A stretch of DNA of 64,000 bases from Odobenus rosmarus divergens (GCF_000321225.1 NW_004450286.1:2288520-2352519), one strand, 5' to 3'. Positions 28,301 through 36,127 are shown, numbered from the stretch's first letter. Notes: generated from the sequence alone by a model not told the origin. Made by a program: numbers and translations.

Positions 28301-28646
28301 TGCGCCCCGGCTGCGGGCCGCCCAGACTCCCGGACCACGTGGGAGCGGTGCTCACCCCAGCTCCGGTCCGGCCTGGGCCGCTCGCGCGCCCACCGCCCGC
28401 AGAGAGCACGGCCCTTTGGCACCCCCTCTGCCGAGCCCCACGCCGGGCTCCGGAGGTGCCGGGTCCGCGTGCGCGCCACGGGCTCCCAGTCCGGCACCCC
28501 ACCCCGCTCCCGTACTCCGCTCCTCTCAGCGCCCCGGGTCCCTCGGCCCTCGGTGGCACCTTCTCATTCTGCTTTCGCGGTGTCTCCACTTGTTCCATGG
28601 CCGTGTCTGAGTCCAGGTCCGGGTCACTAAGGAGTTTCCCCGGCAT
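6612..28646 (-). CDS. DDX21: DDX21, nucleolar RNA helicase 2 (whole gene, 15 exons)
   Basis: ATP-dependent DEAD-box RNA helicase (RNA helicase II/Gu-alpha). In known orthologues it acts in the nucleolus in rRNA transcription and processing and senses RNA and R-loops. All 15 coding exons are present with GT-AG borders and compatible phases, giving 795 codons against about 783 in human. Order by residue: acidic/Lys-rich N-terminus 30-179; Walker A ARTGTGKT 232-239; Ia PTRELA 270-275; GTPGR 316-320; DEVD 341-344; SAT 377-379; IIFCET 444-449; ARGLD 500-504; HRSGRTGR 525-532; GUCT domain about 559-696; FRGQR tail 697-795. The start ATG at 28646 has A at -3 and yields MPGKL, as in the family. No frameshift or stop was found. 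DDX50 lies upstream on the same strand. Symbol and function come from family recognition, structure from the sequence. Confidence 0.97.
7509..7690 (-). repeat. can-SINE
   Basis: In DDX21 intron 14, flanked by agtaatgaaca duplications; contains a nine-G-plus tract near 7553. Confidence 0.9.
7750..7794 (-). CDS. DDX21: DDX21 exon 14 (45 bp)
   Basis: A small exon of 15 codons, [15 protein letters not shown], closing the GUCT domain. Acceptor TTCTAG|GGTGTT, donor ATACAG|GTATTC. It is in phase 0 at both ends, so skipping it would keep the frame. A minus-orientation SINE ends 60 bp downstream of its donor. Confidence 0.93.
8055..8230 (-). repeat. MIR relic
   Basis: Reverse-strand MIR core: gagctgaggaaac, ttgtcaaaggccc, agctcataagcagag. 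Confidence 0.6.
8292..8466 (-). repeat. can-SINE
   Basis: DDX21 intron 13; flanked by aaaataaat duplications. Confidence 0.88.
8545..8741 (+). repeat. can-SINE
   Basis: Diverged head, standard body and AATCTT tail. Confidence 0.87.
8983..9089 (-). repeat. can-SINE, short tRNA-type
   Basis: Only the tRNA-like part; flanked by cttcattcacat duplications. Confidence 0.82.
9617..9970. mobile_element. hAT-like DNA transposon remnant
   Basis: Ends form an imperfect terminal inverted repeat: ccagtggttcacaaaat at the left and the complement of a matching ccagcaattctcaaac at the right. No transposase reading frame; a MITE of the Zaphod/Charlie type is likely. Confidence 0.5.
10353..10487 (-). CDS. 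DDX21: DDX21 exon 13, GUCT domain
   Basis: 135 bp, 45 codons, phase 0: [20 protein letters not shown] through MVFLKGKQ. Acceptor TTTGTAAG|GGCTTT, donor AAGCAG|GTAAGG. The intron just upstream carries an L1 3' end starting 43 bp from this exon, which leaves only a short polypyrimidine/branch region. Confidence 0.94.
10530..10620 (+). mobile_element. Truncated L1 3' end next to DDX21 exon 13
   Basis: About 90 bp (acaaacaatgaatcatggaa to aacaataaaaaatat plus A-tail) matching the end of the L1 at 13341-13905; imperfect duplications aaacctaag/aaccctaag flank it. Confidence 0.85.
11010..11290. repeat. Old L1-type fragment
   Basis: gacatacaattcatatacc and accattttgaagttaaca phrases are typical of old L1 sequence. 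DDX21 intron 12. Confidence 0.45.
11365..11524 (-). CDS. DDX21: DDX21 exon 12, GUCT domain
   Basis: 160 bp, phase 2 to 0: [20 protein letters not shown] through SLINSDA. Contains [20 protein letters not shown], the conserved core before the GUCT fold, an RNA-binding-like domain special to the Gu helicases. Acceptor CCATAG|GCTTTT, donor GATGCG|GTAAGG. Confidence 0.94.
11775..11925 (+). repeat. Old L1 3' fragment
   Basis: Resembles the 3940-4250 fragment (ttatttatgacatag, ttaaataaaccatgaaac). Low similarity. Confidence 0.4.
11943..12145 (-). repeat. can-SINE, young
   Basis: Full length with perfect gcatgtgttactttt duplications (11929 and 12146). Confidence 0.93.
12612..12715 (-). repeat. can-SINE fragment
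   Basis: Body and head only, no T-rich tail. Confidence 0.8.
12786..13015 (+). mobile_element. MER5A-like hAT element
   Basis: Starts cagtggttcttaagcaggg and holds aaatatttggaaa and ctggttttcacaa, in the MER5A order. Non-coding. Confidence 0.6.
13341..13905 (+). mobile_element. L1 3' end, fairly young
   Basis: Begins in the L1 ORF2 end (gcagccatcaaaaggaatg, gtggatggaactggagggtg), then carnivore L1 3' UTR to an A-rich tail. Lies about 75 bp downstream of the DDX21 exon 11 donor (antisense to the gene). Confidence 0.9.
13980..14053 (-). CDS. DDX21: DDX21 exon 11
   Basis: 74 bp, phase 0 to 2: [20 protein letters not shown] then KDAI and two bases of Arg. End of the helicase core and start of the C-terminal GUCT part. 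Acceptor CTTGTAG|GGAATT, donor ATCAG|GTATGT. Confidence 0.94.
14160..15030. repeat. Old L1M-type element split by a SINE
   Basis: Stretches such as acagttttaagagtgctggt, ggtcaggtattttgtaaaat and tcttatcacatcattctca follow an ancient L1-related consensus. DDX21 intron 10. Confidence 0.5.
14251..14446 (+). repeat. can-SINE, young
   Basis: Inserted into the old L1, with duplications agatactacagagttcctg on both sides. Confidence 0.93.
15055..15251 (-). repeat. can-SINE
   Basis: Flanked by tatccttttgg duplications; G-tract near 15103. Confidence 0.9.
15603..15722 (-). CDS. DDX21: DDX21 exon 10, motif VI
   Basis: 120 bp, 40 codons, phase 0: [19 protein letters not shown] then [29 protein letters not shown] is motif VI, with the arginine finger for ATP. 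Acceptor TTCAATAG|GATGTG, donor AAAGCG|GTAAAA. Confidence 0.95.
16880..17041 (-). CDS. DDX21: DDX21 exon 9, motif V
   Basis: 162 bp, 54 codons, phase 0: [15 protein letters not shown] through [20 protein letters not shown] is motif V of RecA domain 2. Acceptor TTGGCAG|GATGCC, donor CCAAAG|GTAAGT. Confidence 0.95.
17428..17577 (-). CDS. DDX21: DDX21 exon 8, motif IV
   Basis: 150 bp, in phase at both ends, 50 codons: [19 protein letters not shown] through LSQNVSIKQ. It starts the second RecA-like domain; RTIIFCETK is motif IV. Acceptor CTCATAAG|CATCTG, donor AAGCAG|GTTGGT. Confidence 0.95.
17827..18008 (+). repeat. can-SINE, diverged head
   Basis: Head is degenerate, body and A-rich tail intact. 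DDX21 intron 7. Confidence 0.85.
18068..18126 (-). repeat. can-SINE fragment
   Basis: ttttttaaagtaggctccat followed by gagcccaacacaggacctga only. Confidence 0.65.
18544..18689 (-). CDS. DDX21: DDX21 exon 7, motif III (SAT)
   Basis: 146 bp, phase 1 to 0, encoding [18 protein letters not shown] through [14 protein letters not shown] couples ATP hydrolysis to unwinding. Acceptor CCCCAAAG|ATTCAG, donor GTGGAG|GTAAGT. Confidence 0.95.
19657..19840 (-). repeat. can-SINE, young
   Basis: Full length; atcatgatttttt duplications flank it. DDX21 intron 6. Confidence 0.92.
19990..20175 (-). CDS. DDX21: DDX21 exon 6, motifs Ib and II (DEVD)
   Basis: 186 bp, phase 1 to 1, encoding [17 protein letters not shown] through SVAYKK. 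It holds GTPGR (Ib) and the catalytic Walker B motif DEVD, the variant of DEAD typical of the DDX21/DDX50 pair. Acceptor TTATAG|TTGAAC, donor AAGAAAG|GTAAGC. Confidence 0.95.
20670..20835 (-). repeat. MIR relic
   Basis: Reverse MIR: caattcaatcctcacgatac, acatgagcaaatgaaa, cacactgtgagcagag. Confidence 0.6.
21404..21521 (-). CDS. DDX21: DDX21 exon 5, motif Ia
   Basis: 118 bp, phase 0 to 1, encoding [18 protein letters not shown] through [16 protein letters not shown] is motif Ia, which contacts the RNA backbone. Acceptor TTTTCAG|GTGCTG, donor GTCAGA|GTAAGT. Same length as exon 5 of DDX50. Confidence 0.95.
21890..22060 (-). repeat. MIR-like relic
   Basis: atgctcactatgcattattc and tttaattctcacaa follow the MIR pattern weakly; 22270-22510 holds another old repeat-like stretch (aacagatatttactgaatat) I cannot name. 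Confidence 0.4.
22980..23158 (-). CDS. DDX21: DDX21 exon 4, Q motif and Walker A
   Basis: 179 bp, phase 1 to 0, residues 205-264. It contains the Q-motif segment GVTFLFPIQ, which recognises adenine, and ARTGTGKT (232-239), the ATP phosphate-binding loop, and ends GRAPQ. Acceptor TTCACAG|CCCGT, donor CCTCAG|GTAACT. An upstream in-frame ATG (MAGILRT) lies in intron 3 and is not part of the protein. Confidence 0.95.
23692..23900 (+). repeat. can-SINE
   Basis: Flanked by ggcagtaaagc/ggcagcaaagc; DDX21 intron 3, extra tcattacatca in the body. Confidence 0.92.
24053..24128 (-). CDS. DDX21: DDX21 exon 3
   Basis: 76 bp, phase 0 to 1, encoding [20 protein letters not shown] then IKLLK and the first base of an Ala codon. 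This is the segment just before the helicase Q motif. Acceptor TTGATAG|GAAATA, donor CAAAG|GTAATA. No complete ORF from an ATG covers this exon; it was found by matching the family sequence. Confidence 0.92.
24418..24617 (+). repeat. can-SINE, young
   Basis: Perfect duplications aagaactattccattgcca on both sides. Confidence 0.93.
24662..25060 (+). mobile_element. Tigger/MER2-like DNA transposon remnant
   Basis: Starts cagtagtcccccc and continues ggggatttgttctaagacc and gtggatacctgaaac, the well-known order of MER2/Tigger-class elements. No ORF. Confidence 0.65.
25071..25337 (+). repeat. can-SINE with (GAAA)n tail
   Basis: Duplications aaccctggaaag; the tail has expanded into about 13 AAAG units (25280-25336), a likely polymorphic microsatellite. 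Confidence 0.93.
25573..25778 (-). repeat. can-SINE
   Basis: Flanked by aaaaatatttaa; contains a (GA)n run 25604-25635. Confidence 0.92.
25811..26032 (+). repeat. can-SINE
   Basis: Head-to-head with the previous copy; followed by a short reverse SINE scrap (26038-26088). Confidence 0.9.
26182..26631 (-). CDS. DDX21: DDX21 exon 2, Lys-rich repeat region
   Basis: 450 bp, residues 30-179, phase 0 at both ends. Acceptor TTTTTTAG|AAAGG; donor GAGCAG|GTAGGG. It encodes a highly charged, probably disordered region built from (S/A)PKxKK blocks alternating with EEPSEEE-type acidic blocks, likely used for nucleolar retention and RNA contact. The PK motifs recur every 57 bases exactly (plus-strand positions 26326, 26383, 26440, 26497, 26554), which is a five-unit 19-residue tandem repeat. 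The downstream part reads [20 protein letters not shown]. Confidence 0.93.
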
Positions 28647-29060
28647 CGTTTAGCACGAGCAATTCCAGCCGACGGGTCAGGTCCACCGCGTGGAAAGGAA
28701 AAGACAGTACTACCCCTTTAGAGGACCCACTTTCGTCACTTCCGGTAGCAAAGCCATTCCGGCGGAAGCGGAAAGCCCCAGGGAGGCCGGAGCCCACGTG
28801 GTAGCTCCAAAGTATCGGCTGCTCGGGCTGGTGGGGGATAGTGAATTCCCTGCCCTCCGCGCCTGGAGTAGAAGGCTCCACCTGGGAGGAACCACAAAGG
28901 TTGGCAAACGCTGGCCAGATTTTCCCTAGCCCCGGCCTGTTGAATGACTTGTTGCATTTCCGTGGTGTCTCTTCAGTGCTTTATATTAGATTGCTGGAGT
29001 TTGCAAGATACTTTCGCGCGCAGACGCGACAAATGTGTATTCTTGATCACCTTGTGGAAA
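28150..29060 (-). promoter_or_regulatory. DDX21: DDX21 CpG-island promoter and 5' UTR
   Basis: The only CpG-dense stretch in the window, centred on exon 1. CACTTCCGG at 28737-28745 is a perfect ETS (GABPA/ELK-type) site 91 bp upstream of the ATG, where many housekeeping genes start. GGAAGCGGAA near 28764 is a second ETS-like site. CACGTG E-boxes lie at 28795-28800 (upstream), 28336-28341 and 28153-28158 (intron 1), which would suit MYC control of a ribosome-biogenesis gene. No TATA box is evident. The transcription start cannot be fixed; it is probably within about 100 bp of the ATG. Confidence 0.75.
28560..28646 (-). CDS. DDX21: DDX21 exon 1 (coding part)
   Basis: Encodes residues 1-29, [14 protein letters not shown] and on to QNEK, an acidic leader shared with other DDX21 proteins. 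The donor AAG|GTGCCA is at 28559-28558 and the exon ends in phase 0. It sits in the CpG island. The frame stays open far into intron 1, producing a long but meaningless GC-rich reading frame. Confidence 0.93.
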
Positions 29061-29539
29061 AGTCGACACTGAAAGGAGACGCCCAGACTCACAAGCCTGG
29101 GTAAGACTAGAATTCGGTCGGGCTTTGGTCATCCCTTTATGCGTGCACGTAGACATCCCCTGAGCATTCACTGTGATGTCAGGTGAGAAACAAGGCTAGG
29201 ATCCAGTAACAGACAATACACGAGTTGTTCTCAAGAAACTTTATAGACTGGTGGGAGATAGACGGATATCAATTGTTCTGAAGACACGGGGAGGCACCTG
29301 AACCGGCCTTGGAACCAGTAGGAAGGGCCCCAAACCACATGGACCTCTATAAGAAAATACAGGGCTCTAAATCTTGCATATTTGGACAATATACTAATTC
29401 TAGGAGTTGAGGGAAAGTGGTCCATTGAATGATCTATGTCAATGTCGCTAAACTTCTCTGAAGAACTAGTGATGCAAAGAATTGGGAGCCACTTCGACAC
29501 AAAATCATTTTTGAAAATTAGTTGAAATCATGCCTGGCT

Positions 29540-29715
29540 TTGAAAACCTGCACTGCTTGTTCTGTGATTTTGCACACATTACTTAATCTGAACCTGAGTT
29601 TCTCATGCATGAAATGGGGATAACATACTTACCTCATGGGCTGAGAAAATTAAGAAAATGAATGAAAAGGATTTAGTAGTGCCTGGCACATAAAGCAGGA
29701 TAAATGAGAGCTATT
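29540..29715 (+). repeat. MIR
   Basis: Good MIR order: cacattacttaatctgaacc, tgagtttctcatgcatgaaa, tggggataacat, acctcatggg. Confidence 0.7.
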
Positions 29716-31259
29716 AAAACTTGTAGGTGTTTAGAAAGACAACTTAAAATATAATCATTTTATGACAAAGGAAAATGCTCTTTTATTTGTGTATTTCATA
29801 AGTTTTTACTGCACATTTTTAAATGACAGTTTAAAGGAAAAATTTCATGTTTCACATAAACTATTATTTGATGTTTCACAGTCTCAGTTTTTTAACAAAT
29901 AAATTTATGTACTACAGCAATGCTTTAACTTACACTAGGAGCCTTGATTTATCCATCTTTGTATCCTGAAGATTTCAAACAGCACCTGGTACATAGGCAC
30001 ATAGATTGACACTAAATGTTGATTGGCCATTAAAATGTCAATGTTGGGGGTGGGGGAGAGGAAGGAACCCCTTGAAATAAATTTTAGCTATATACCCAGG
30101 CAGGAAAGCAATTCAGTCATCCTGGTATTAGGTATGGGAGAAGGGGGAGCAAGCATGAATGCAAACAACCAACTGACAAAAGGCAGTTGTTTAACATCTG
30201 GGACTTCAGCATTGTACTTCGGACTTTGGAGTACCTAAGTGAAAGCCCAGTCCCTGGCTCAAGGAACCTCTGTGATACTGCTATGATACTGCTATAAACG
30301 GTACAGCGACATTTTTATTATCAATAAGAGAGGAAGCCCAGAACACTACTTAGTGGAAAATTGTTGTCAAGGCTTACAAACTATGTAAGTTCCTTTGTAA
30401 TATACCTGCACATAGGCATAAGGCCAAAATCTAAGAGGAAGCATGCAAAGGTCCTCTCTGGCTCAAAGGCAGCTAAATTACCATATTAAATCTAGTTATC
30501 AGTATAAAATTCAGTAACAAATGGAAAAGAAATGGGTCTCATATATACGTTTGGAAATGTGAAGTTCTGTTTGGATATTGATTCTGCCAGCCCAGTTTCC
30601 TCTGATGTAGATAATGTCATATTTTCATAAAATTGGGGGGAGAATTTCTATTTCAAAAAGTATGCATACATACACGAACACACACAGTGATTCAAAAATC
30701 TACACAACAATGTTAGCTGTAATTATCTGAGTGATGTGATTATGGATTTTATTTTCTTCCATTTGCTTCTCTATTTTTTCTAAATTTCAACAATGGATGC
30801 ACATTACTAATATGAAAAAATATGGTTAAAAAAACTTATTAAGCACTACCCACAAAACATATGAAACAAAAACAATGTGAGAGGAAGCTCTCAGACATTC
30901 ACACCTAAATGTGAACTCATTCAAATTTCTAATGCTGAAGGGAATAAAACAGATACTTACAAATTCAAAAACTGAAGATCAGGGTAACTGGTTTAATTAA
31001 ATTCAAATAGCTGTTAAGTGACCACACTAGGCACAGAGTACCCAACAGAAGGATCTGAATAGCCAAAAGGAAGCATGAAGGTGCCGGGCTGTATAAGAAA
31101 GGAGCAAAATAAGGGGCTGAATGCAGCCCAAAGCTGAGAATTCTGCCCCCACCTTCTTCAGAAGGTATGGGAAGCTATTACTTCATCTTGTCAGGACCTG
31201 CCCCACTTCCCTTGCTAATAGGAAAGCCAGCGTTTAGCAAGTGGACCCCTAAAATCTAC

Positions 31260-31790
31260 TTCTACTCTGATAGCATTTACCTACATGCTTTTCTTTTTCA
31301 ATCACTTCCCTGAAACCCTTCAATGGCTGTCCAAAACAGGGCCTACAGAGTCTTCCAAGATAGGACTCTTGCCTTTTCTCATCACTGCTTTCCTCATAGC
31401 CAGCATCCCAGCAATGAGAGCTACTTACAGTTCACCATACTTAGACCTTGTTTTATTAGCTCTTCTGTGCCCTTTTCTGGCTGTCCACTCCCACTTCCCT
31501 GCTTCTTTTAACTGACTGAATTCATGTTCAATCATCACATTCAAAAAGCTTTCTCTAAACTCCCACCCCCATTCCTGGGCTGGGCTAGGTGCCCTTGTGC
31601 AGAGCTCTCAAATTATTGCACCTAGTCACTGCAGTGGGCCTAAGTTTTTGTGTCCATCTATTTCACTAGATTCTGAGCTCCTGAGGGCAGAGACTAGGCA
31701 CACCTTACTCACCTTTGTACCCCAAACATAGTGCCTGGGACATTGTAGGTCTACAACTTATTCTGACTAAATTACTAGTACTCATGCACA
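31260..31790 (+). repeat. L2 LINE 3' end
   Basis: cttccctgaaacccttcaatgg-type text followed by gagctcctgagggcagagac and catagtgcctggga, the L2 3' order. Confidence 0.65.
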
Positions 31791-32159
31791 TTTGTAGGAA
31801 TGGAGCCCCTCTTTCATCTTCGGTATAAATCCAGAGCTCACAACTACTCAAATGCAGACCTGAGACTTTCTCCCCCAGGCATAGTTACCTGGAACCCTGT
31901 TTCCCATAATCAAAATTTCTCCCTTTCTTAATCTAGCACTCATTAAGGGCTTCACTGAAATCTGGCTCTTCTTGAAAACTCCTCCTCCTGCAACTTTCCC
32001 ACGCATATGTTGCTCATTCCCTCACATCCCATGTACCCTGGTATCAGTGTCTTCTTTTCCTCAAAACCATTTCTGAACTATTACTCCTTCAGTATCATGT
32101 AAATGCTCTTGTGCCTTTGAAGATGTGTGGCAATACCACCCTATATCCTTCCTCCTTCA

Positions 32160-33500
32160 GGTAATTTAACCTCCACCATTCATTGATAGTTGGGCACCTG
32201 GCTTAGTCTTCCTCTCCCTCCTCAGTCCTGGAGACTTCATTGTGCATGAAAACACCCACGCTAGCTTCTCTGTTCTTTGACCATCTCAACTGAAATGACC
32301 TTTACCCCAACAGGCCTACTAACAAACCCTGGACTTGTCTTGTCCCCAACTGCTCCACTCTTGAAATCTCAAATTCAGAGAGCTCTCAGTGACCTTCAGT
32401 CCCTCGCCCCTTCTACGTTCTCCCTGCTATCAACCCCACCTCCACTTCAATCCCTAGGCAGTCTAGACTCCATAGACATTACTCCAGTCACTTTTGCCAA
32501 AGTCCTTCACATCTTCACCTTGTCCTTTCATCTCATAGAGCAAACCCCAATCCTGGATCAATCATCTCCCATCTCCATTCCTACAACAGAATATTGAGTA
32601 CTACAGGACATCACTCAAGTACTCTAATTGCTGCCAGGACACATTGTCTCTAATCTCAACTGGACCCTCAAAGCTGCCCATGACCCCCAGTTTGCCTAGT
32701 AAGCTCTCCATCTTGTTCTACAGTTGATACCTCAGCATTTCTCCAATCTCCTCAAATCTCCTAGCCCGCTACTTTCCTCTTCACCTTCAGCAGACCACCA
32801 TGAAAGAATACTACAGAAAAAAATAGAAGACATCATGCAGGCAATCTGTCATCTTTTTACCTTAACAGCTGCAAATTCACCTACATGATAAACAGACTTT
32901 CTTCCTGGCAAAATGTTAGAGATGTGCTTCTACCATCTATGATTAAAATCTCCAGTGTGTGCTTAAGCTCATCCTTCTGGGTCTTCATAGGGATCTTGCT
33001 CCATCACATATTCTTTCTCTTCCTCCCTCCTTTCTGACTCCTTCCCATATTAGTTCATGCTCTAATTTCCCTCATCCTCCCCCAACACACATGTACAAAA
33101 AATTCTGTCATCTCCCGTTCTTCCTTTTACAACCAGCTTTAGCTTATTCTCCTCTATGTCACAGCCAAATTTCTGGAAGACATATTTGCTGTCCCTAGTT
33201 CTTTCTCTCTCATTTTCTGCTGAATCCACTGCTAAATGGTTTCTACTTTCCATCCCCATGTCAGATGTCTTCTTTTTGCCAAATCCGGTGGCCATCTCAG
33301 GTTCATCTTCTGGTTGCTTGGAAAGCCTCACACTCCTGGGCTTTCTGCCGCCTTCTCACCTCTTCTTGATGATGATGGCATTCCCTTCTTCTGCTACGCA
33401 GTAAATACATTAGTCTGCCTCTGGGTTCCCTCCTTAGTCCTCTTTTCTTACTATACGTTCACTAGATAATCTCTTCTACTGCCTTAACTACAATAAACAT
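32160..33500. repeat. Pyrimidine-rich old repeat, unclassified
   Basis: CT-rich, stop-poor text on the plus strand resembling CR1/L2-class LINE relics; reading frames here (for example from 32277) have no recognised domain. Confidence 0.3.
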
Positions 33501-33803
33501 TTTTAAAAATTATGTCCAAATCTTTACACCCCTAGAACAGATCTCTCCTCCTTCAAACCTATAAATCCAACTGCCTACTGTTTATCTCTTCTTACATCTT
33601 TTATTATCTCATGGGCTATTCAATATTAAAATATATCTAATATTGAACTAATCATATCCCCCTTCACGCTCCATGTAACTTTTCTTGTTCTTCCTCCTAC
33701 TACCTTATCTCAGTGACAAAAATCTGTTTCATTCTTCTGCATCTCTCTCATCTTCCAATTCAGTCAAGCACTGAGTCCTAACAATTTTATTTCCTACAAC
33801 TTT

Positions 33804-33920
33804 GGAGGTGCCTGCCTGGTTCGGTTGGAGAAGCATGTGACTCTTGATCTTGGGGTGACTGAGTTCGAGCCCCACATGAGGTGTAGAAGATTACTAAAAA
33901 AAATAAAAAAACTAAACAAA
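33804..33920 (+). repeat. can-SINE, short tRNA-type
   Basis: Head ggaggtgcctgcctggttc and end gtgtagaagattactaaaa. Only SINE in the spacer. Confidence 0.8.
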
Positions 33921-33995
33921 AAAACTCTGGAATGTATCCATGTTTCTCAATGTCACCACTGCTATTTAGCACAGTGGTTAAGAATGCTGGTTCAG

Positions 33996-34490
33996 GACGT
34001 GGATGGAACTGGAGGGTGTTATGCTGAGTGAAATAAGTCAATCAGAGAAAGACATGTATCATATGACCTGACTGATATGAGGAATTCTTANNNNNNNNNN
34101 NNNNNNNNNNNNNNNNNNNNNNNNNNNNNNNNNNNNNNNNNNNNNNNNNNNNNNNNNNNNNNNNNNNNNNNNNNNNNNNNNNNNNNNNNNNNNNNNNNNN
34201 NNNNNNNNNNNNNNNNNNNNNNNNNNNNNNNNNNNNNNNNNNNNNNNNNNNNNNNNNNNNNNNNNNNNNNNNNNNNNNNNNNNNNNNNNNNNNNNNNNNN
34301 NNNNNNNNNNNNNNNNNNNNNNNNNNNNNNNNNNNNNNNNNNNNNNNNNNNNNNNNNNNNNNNNNNNNNNNNNNNNNNNNNNNNNNNNNNNNNNNNNNNN
34401 NNNNNGTGGAGCACTGGGTGTTATGCACAAACAATGAATCATGGAACACTACATCCAAAACTAATGATGTATGGTGATTAACGTAACAAT

Positions 34491-34520
<30 letters not shown>
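33996..34520 (+). mobile_element. Recent L1 insertion with (AC)n tail
   Basis: 5'-truncated L1 bounded by perfect duplications aagaatgctggttcag (33980-33995 and 34521-34536); the 3' end is a CA repeat instead of poly(A); most of the interior is gap. Confidence 0.92.
34091..34405. other. Assembly gap (315 N)
   Basis: Unknown bases inside a young L1 3' end. Flanking sequence matches the L1 at 13341-13905 on both sides, so the missing part is probably L1 3' UTR. Confidence 0.95.
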
Positions 34521-34522
<2 letters not shown>

Positions 34523-34639
34523 GAATGCTGGTTCAGAAGCTAGACTTCTCAGGGTTTAAATCCTCACTCCACTACCTATTATTCAGCTGTGATTCTGGAC
34601 AAGTAAGCTCTCAAATGCCTCAGTTCTTATCAGTCGAAA

Positions 34640-35370
34640 TATGTTACCTAACATTAGTGCAGACCACCATCACCTCTACCTTGGATTACTCCAACAGCAA
34701 CTTAAGAGGTCTCCTGACCTCCAGTCTGTCCCTTCTCCAATCCGGTCTCTTCAGTGCAGCCAATAATCTTTTCTAAAACACAGATCTCATCATGTTACTC
34801 CTCACTTTAAATATATTCATGGTTCACCACTGTCTTCAAGAGAATGTTTAAACTTCTTAACAATGCACAGAAGGCCTTTAAGATCTGGTCCCTGTTAAAT
34901 ACTAAATCATTCTCTCTTATTCCTATCCTCTGCCTGTCATATGCAAACCATACTGAACTAACTATAGATCCTCAGACTTCCTATGGTATTCTTTGGCTCT
35001 GGGTATCTGCATATGCTGTTCTCCCTGCCTGCAAACCCTCTCCCTTCTAAACTCTTCTTCCCACCATACACATATTTGCTTAGATCAACAGATACTGTTG
35101 TTAAACTTCTTCTTTTGGGTATCACCACTTGTAGGCCTTTCTGACTCCAAGACTGGTTTGGTGCACCCCAACTAGGTCCTTAGCATTCCATACCTACCTA
35201 TTTTACTCTTTAGATGTTAATCTCACTCATAATTGCTTGATTGTCTTTAGACTGTAAGTTCCTTGAGGACAGTACTGTGCCTTGTGCACCACTATATCCC
35301 TAATGATTAACATAGTAATAGGCACACAGTAGACTTCAATCATTATCCAGTGAATAAATTATAGAGTGTA
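34640..35370 (+). repeat. L2 LINE 3' end
   Basis: Long L2 match by order: ttggattactccaacagcaa, ccttctccaatccggtctct, gactgtaagttccttgagga, taggcacacagtaga. Confidence 0.75.
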
Positions 35371-35634
35371 CAGTGCTTGCACACTCTTTTAATGAACTAT
35401 ATACAGAATTTAAATGCTACACCTAACCAATCAAGTCACCAGTTTCTATAGCCCTTTAATGTAGAAGGGATTTCTTATTTTCTATTATGTATCCTATGGA
35501 AGAAATGACCTGAATACAAATACACTACATTTTGCAAAATGCAAGTTATCTTAAGTAAGACTAATTTGACTGTTCTGTTTTAGAAGAACCTGTAGAAGAG
35601 TACATTGACAAAATTCTTAACACACAGTGAAAAG

Positions 35635-35848
35635 AGACAATAAAAGGAGTTTTTTTATTCAAAGGTATAACTGGATAAGTAGATTTGTTTACAACCATTC
35701 TTGTGAAATACTTTTTAAAAAAATATGACCAACTTCTTTGCAAAGAGCAGACACATACCTCAACTATGATGACCTAATTTTTGGTGGATAATGTACATGA
35801 TTAGGCAGAAATAGGCAAGCTCACACTGGTAGATTAACTATCAAATAC
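35635..35848 (-). other. DDX50: DDX50 3' UTR with polyadenylation signal
   Basis: AATAAA on the minus strand (TTTATT at 35654-35659) lies 190 bp past the stop and is followed by a GTGTGT-containing stretch, a plausible cleavage/downstream element. The exact cleavage site is inferred. Confidence 0.55.
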
Positions 35849-36127
35849 TCAGTCAAAACTCCGTTTGTGGCCCCCGCTTCTTGATCGATTTCTATTCCCA
35901 CTTCGTCTTCTACCATCTTGTCGACTTCCTGACCGACTTCCCTGTCGACTCTGTCTACCTGACCGGCCACCAGATCGACCACCTGACCGGCCCGATCGGC
36001 CAGACCGGCCACTTGACCAGCCACTCCTCTGCCTGGAGTTAGAAGATGTGTTTCCATCATAATATTCTTCAATTTCAGGTAACTTGGCTGGTAGTGAAAG
36101 TATCCAGTCTGAATCATGCCACTCTGC
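35849..36127 (-). CDS. DDX50: DDX50 exon 15, Arg/Ser/Gly tail and stop
   Basis: 279 bp, 92 codons plus [23 protein letters not shown], then [20 protein letters not shown], then a Ser/Arg-rich end GGHKRSFD. The GRSGR repeats probably bind RNA and target the nucleolus. Acceptor CCAACAG|GCAGAG. Confidence 0.95.
   Translation of the reverse strand, partial: AEWHDSDWILSLPAKLPEIEEYYDGNTSSNSRQRSGWSSGRSGRSGRSGGRSGGRSGRQSRQGSRSGSRQDGRRRSGNRNRSRSGGHKRSFD

Larger units (their letters stand above)
33955..34640 (+). repeat. MIR split by an L1
   Basis: MIR halves at 33960-33995 (cacagtggttaagaatgctg) and 34521-34640 (tgtgattctggacaagtaag), separated by the L1 insertion. Confidence 0.65.
28751..35635. other. 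DDX21-DDX50 intergenic spacer
   Basis: About 6.9 kb between the DDX50 polyadenylation site and the DDX21 promoter. It holds MIR and L2 relics, one short SINE, one recent L1 insertion with an assembly gap and a poorly classified pyrimidine-rich block (32160-33500). No exon, RNA gene or long conserved ORF was recognised. 30010-31250 shows nothing I can assign. Confidence 0.7.

Noticed and set aside
28206..28646. 146-codon frame beginning with the DDX21 start
   Set aside because: Only the first 29 codons are exon 1; the rest reads past a good GT donor into GC-rich intron 1.
32277..32597. 106-codon Thr/Pro/Leu-rich frame in the spacer
   Set aside because: Chance opening in pyrimidine-rich repeat-like DNA; no start context, homology or splice structure.
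33804..33920. tRNA gene
   Set aside because: The tRNA-like segment carries the SINE 3' extension and cannot be closed into a proper cloverleaf by eye; the same holds for all SINE heads here.
34042..34518. Long reading frames across the N runs (also 50141-50842)
   Set aside because: Artefacts of translating unknown bases.
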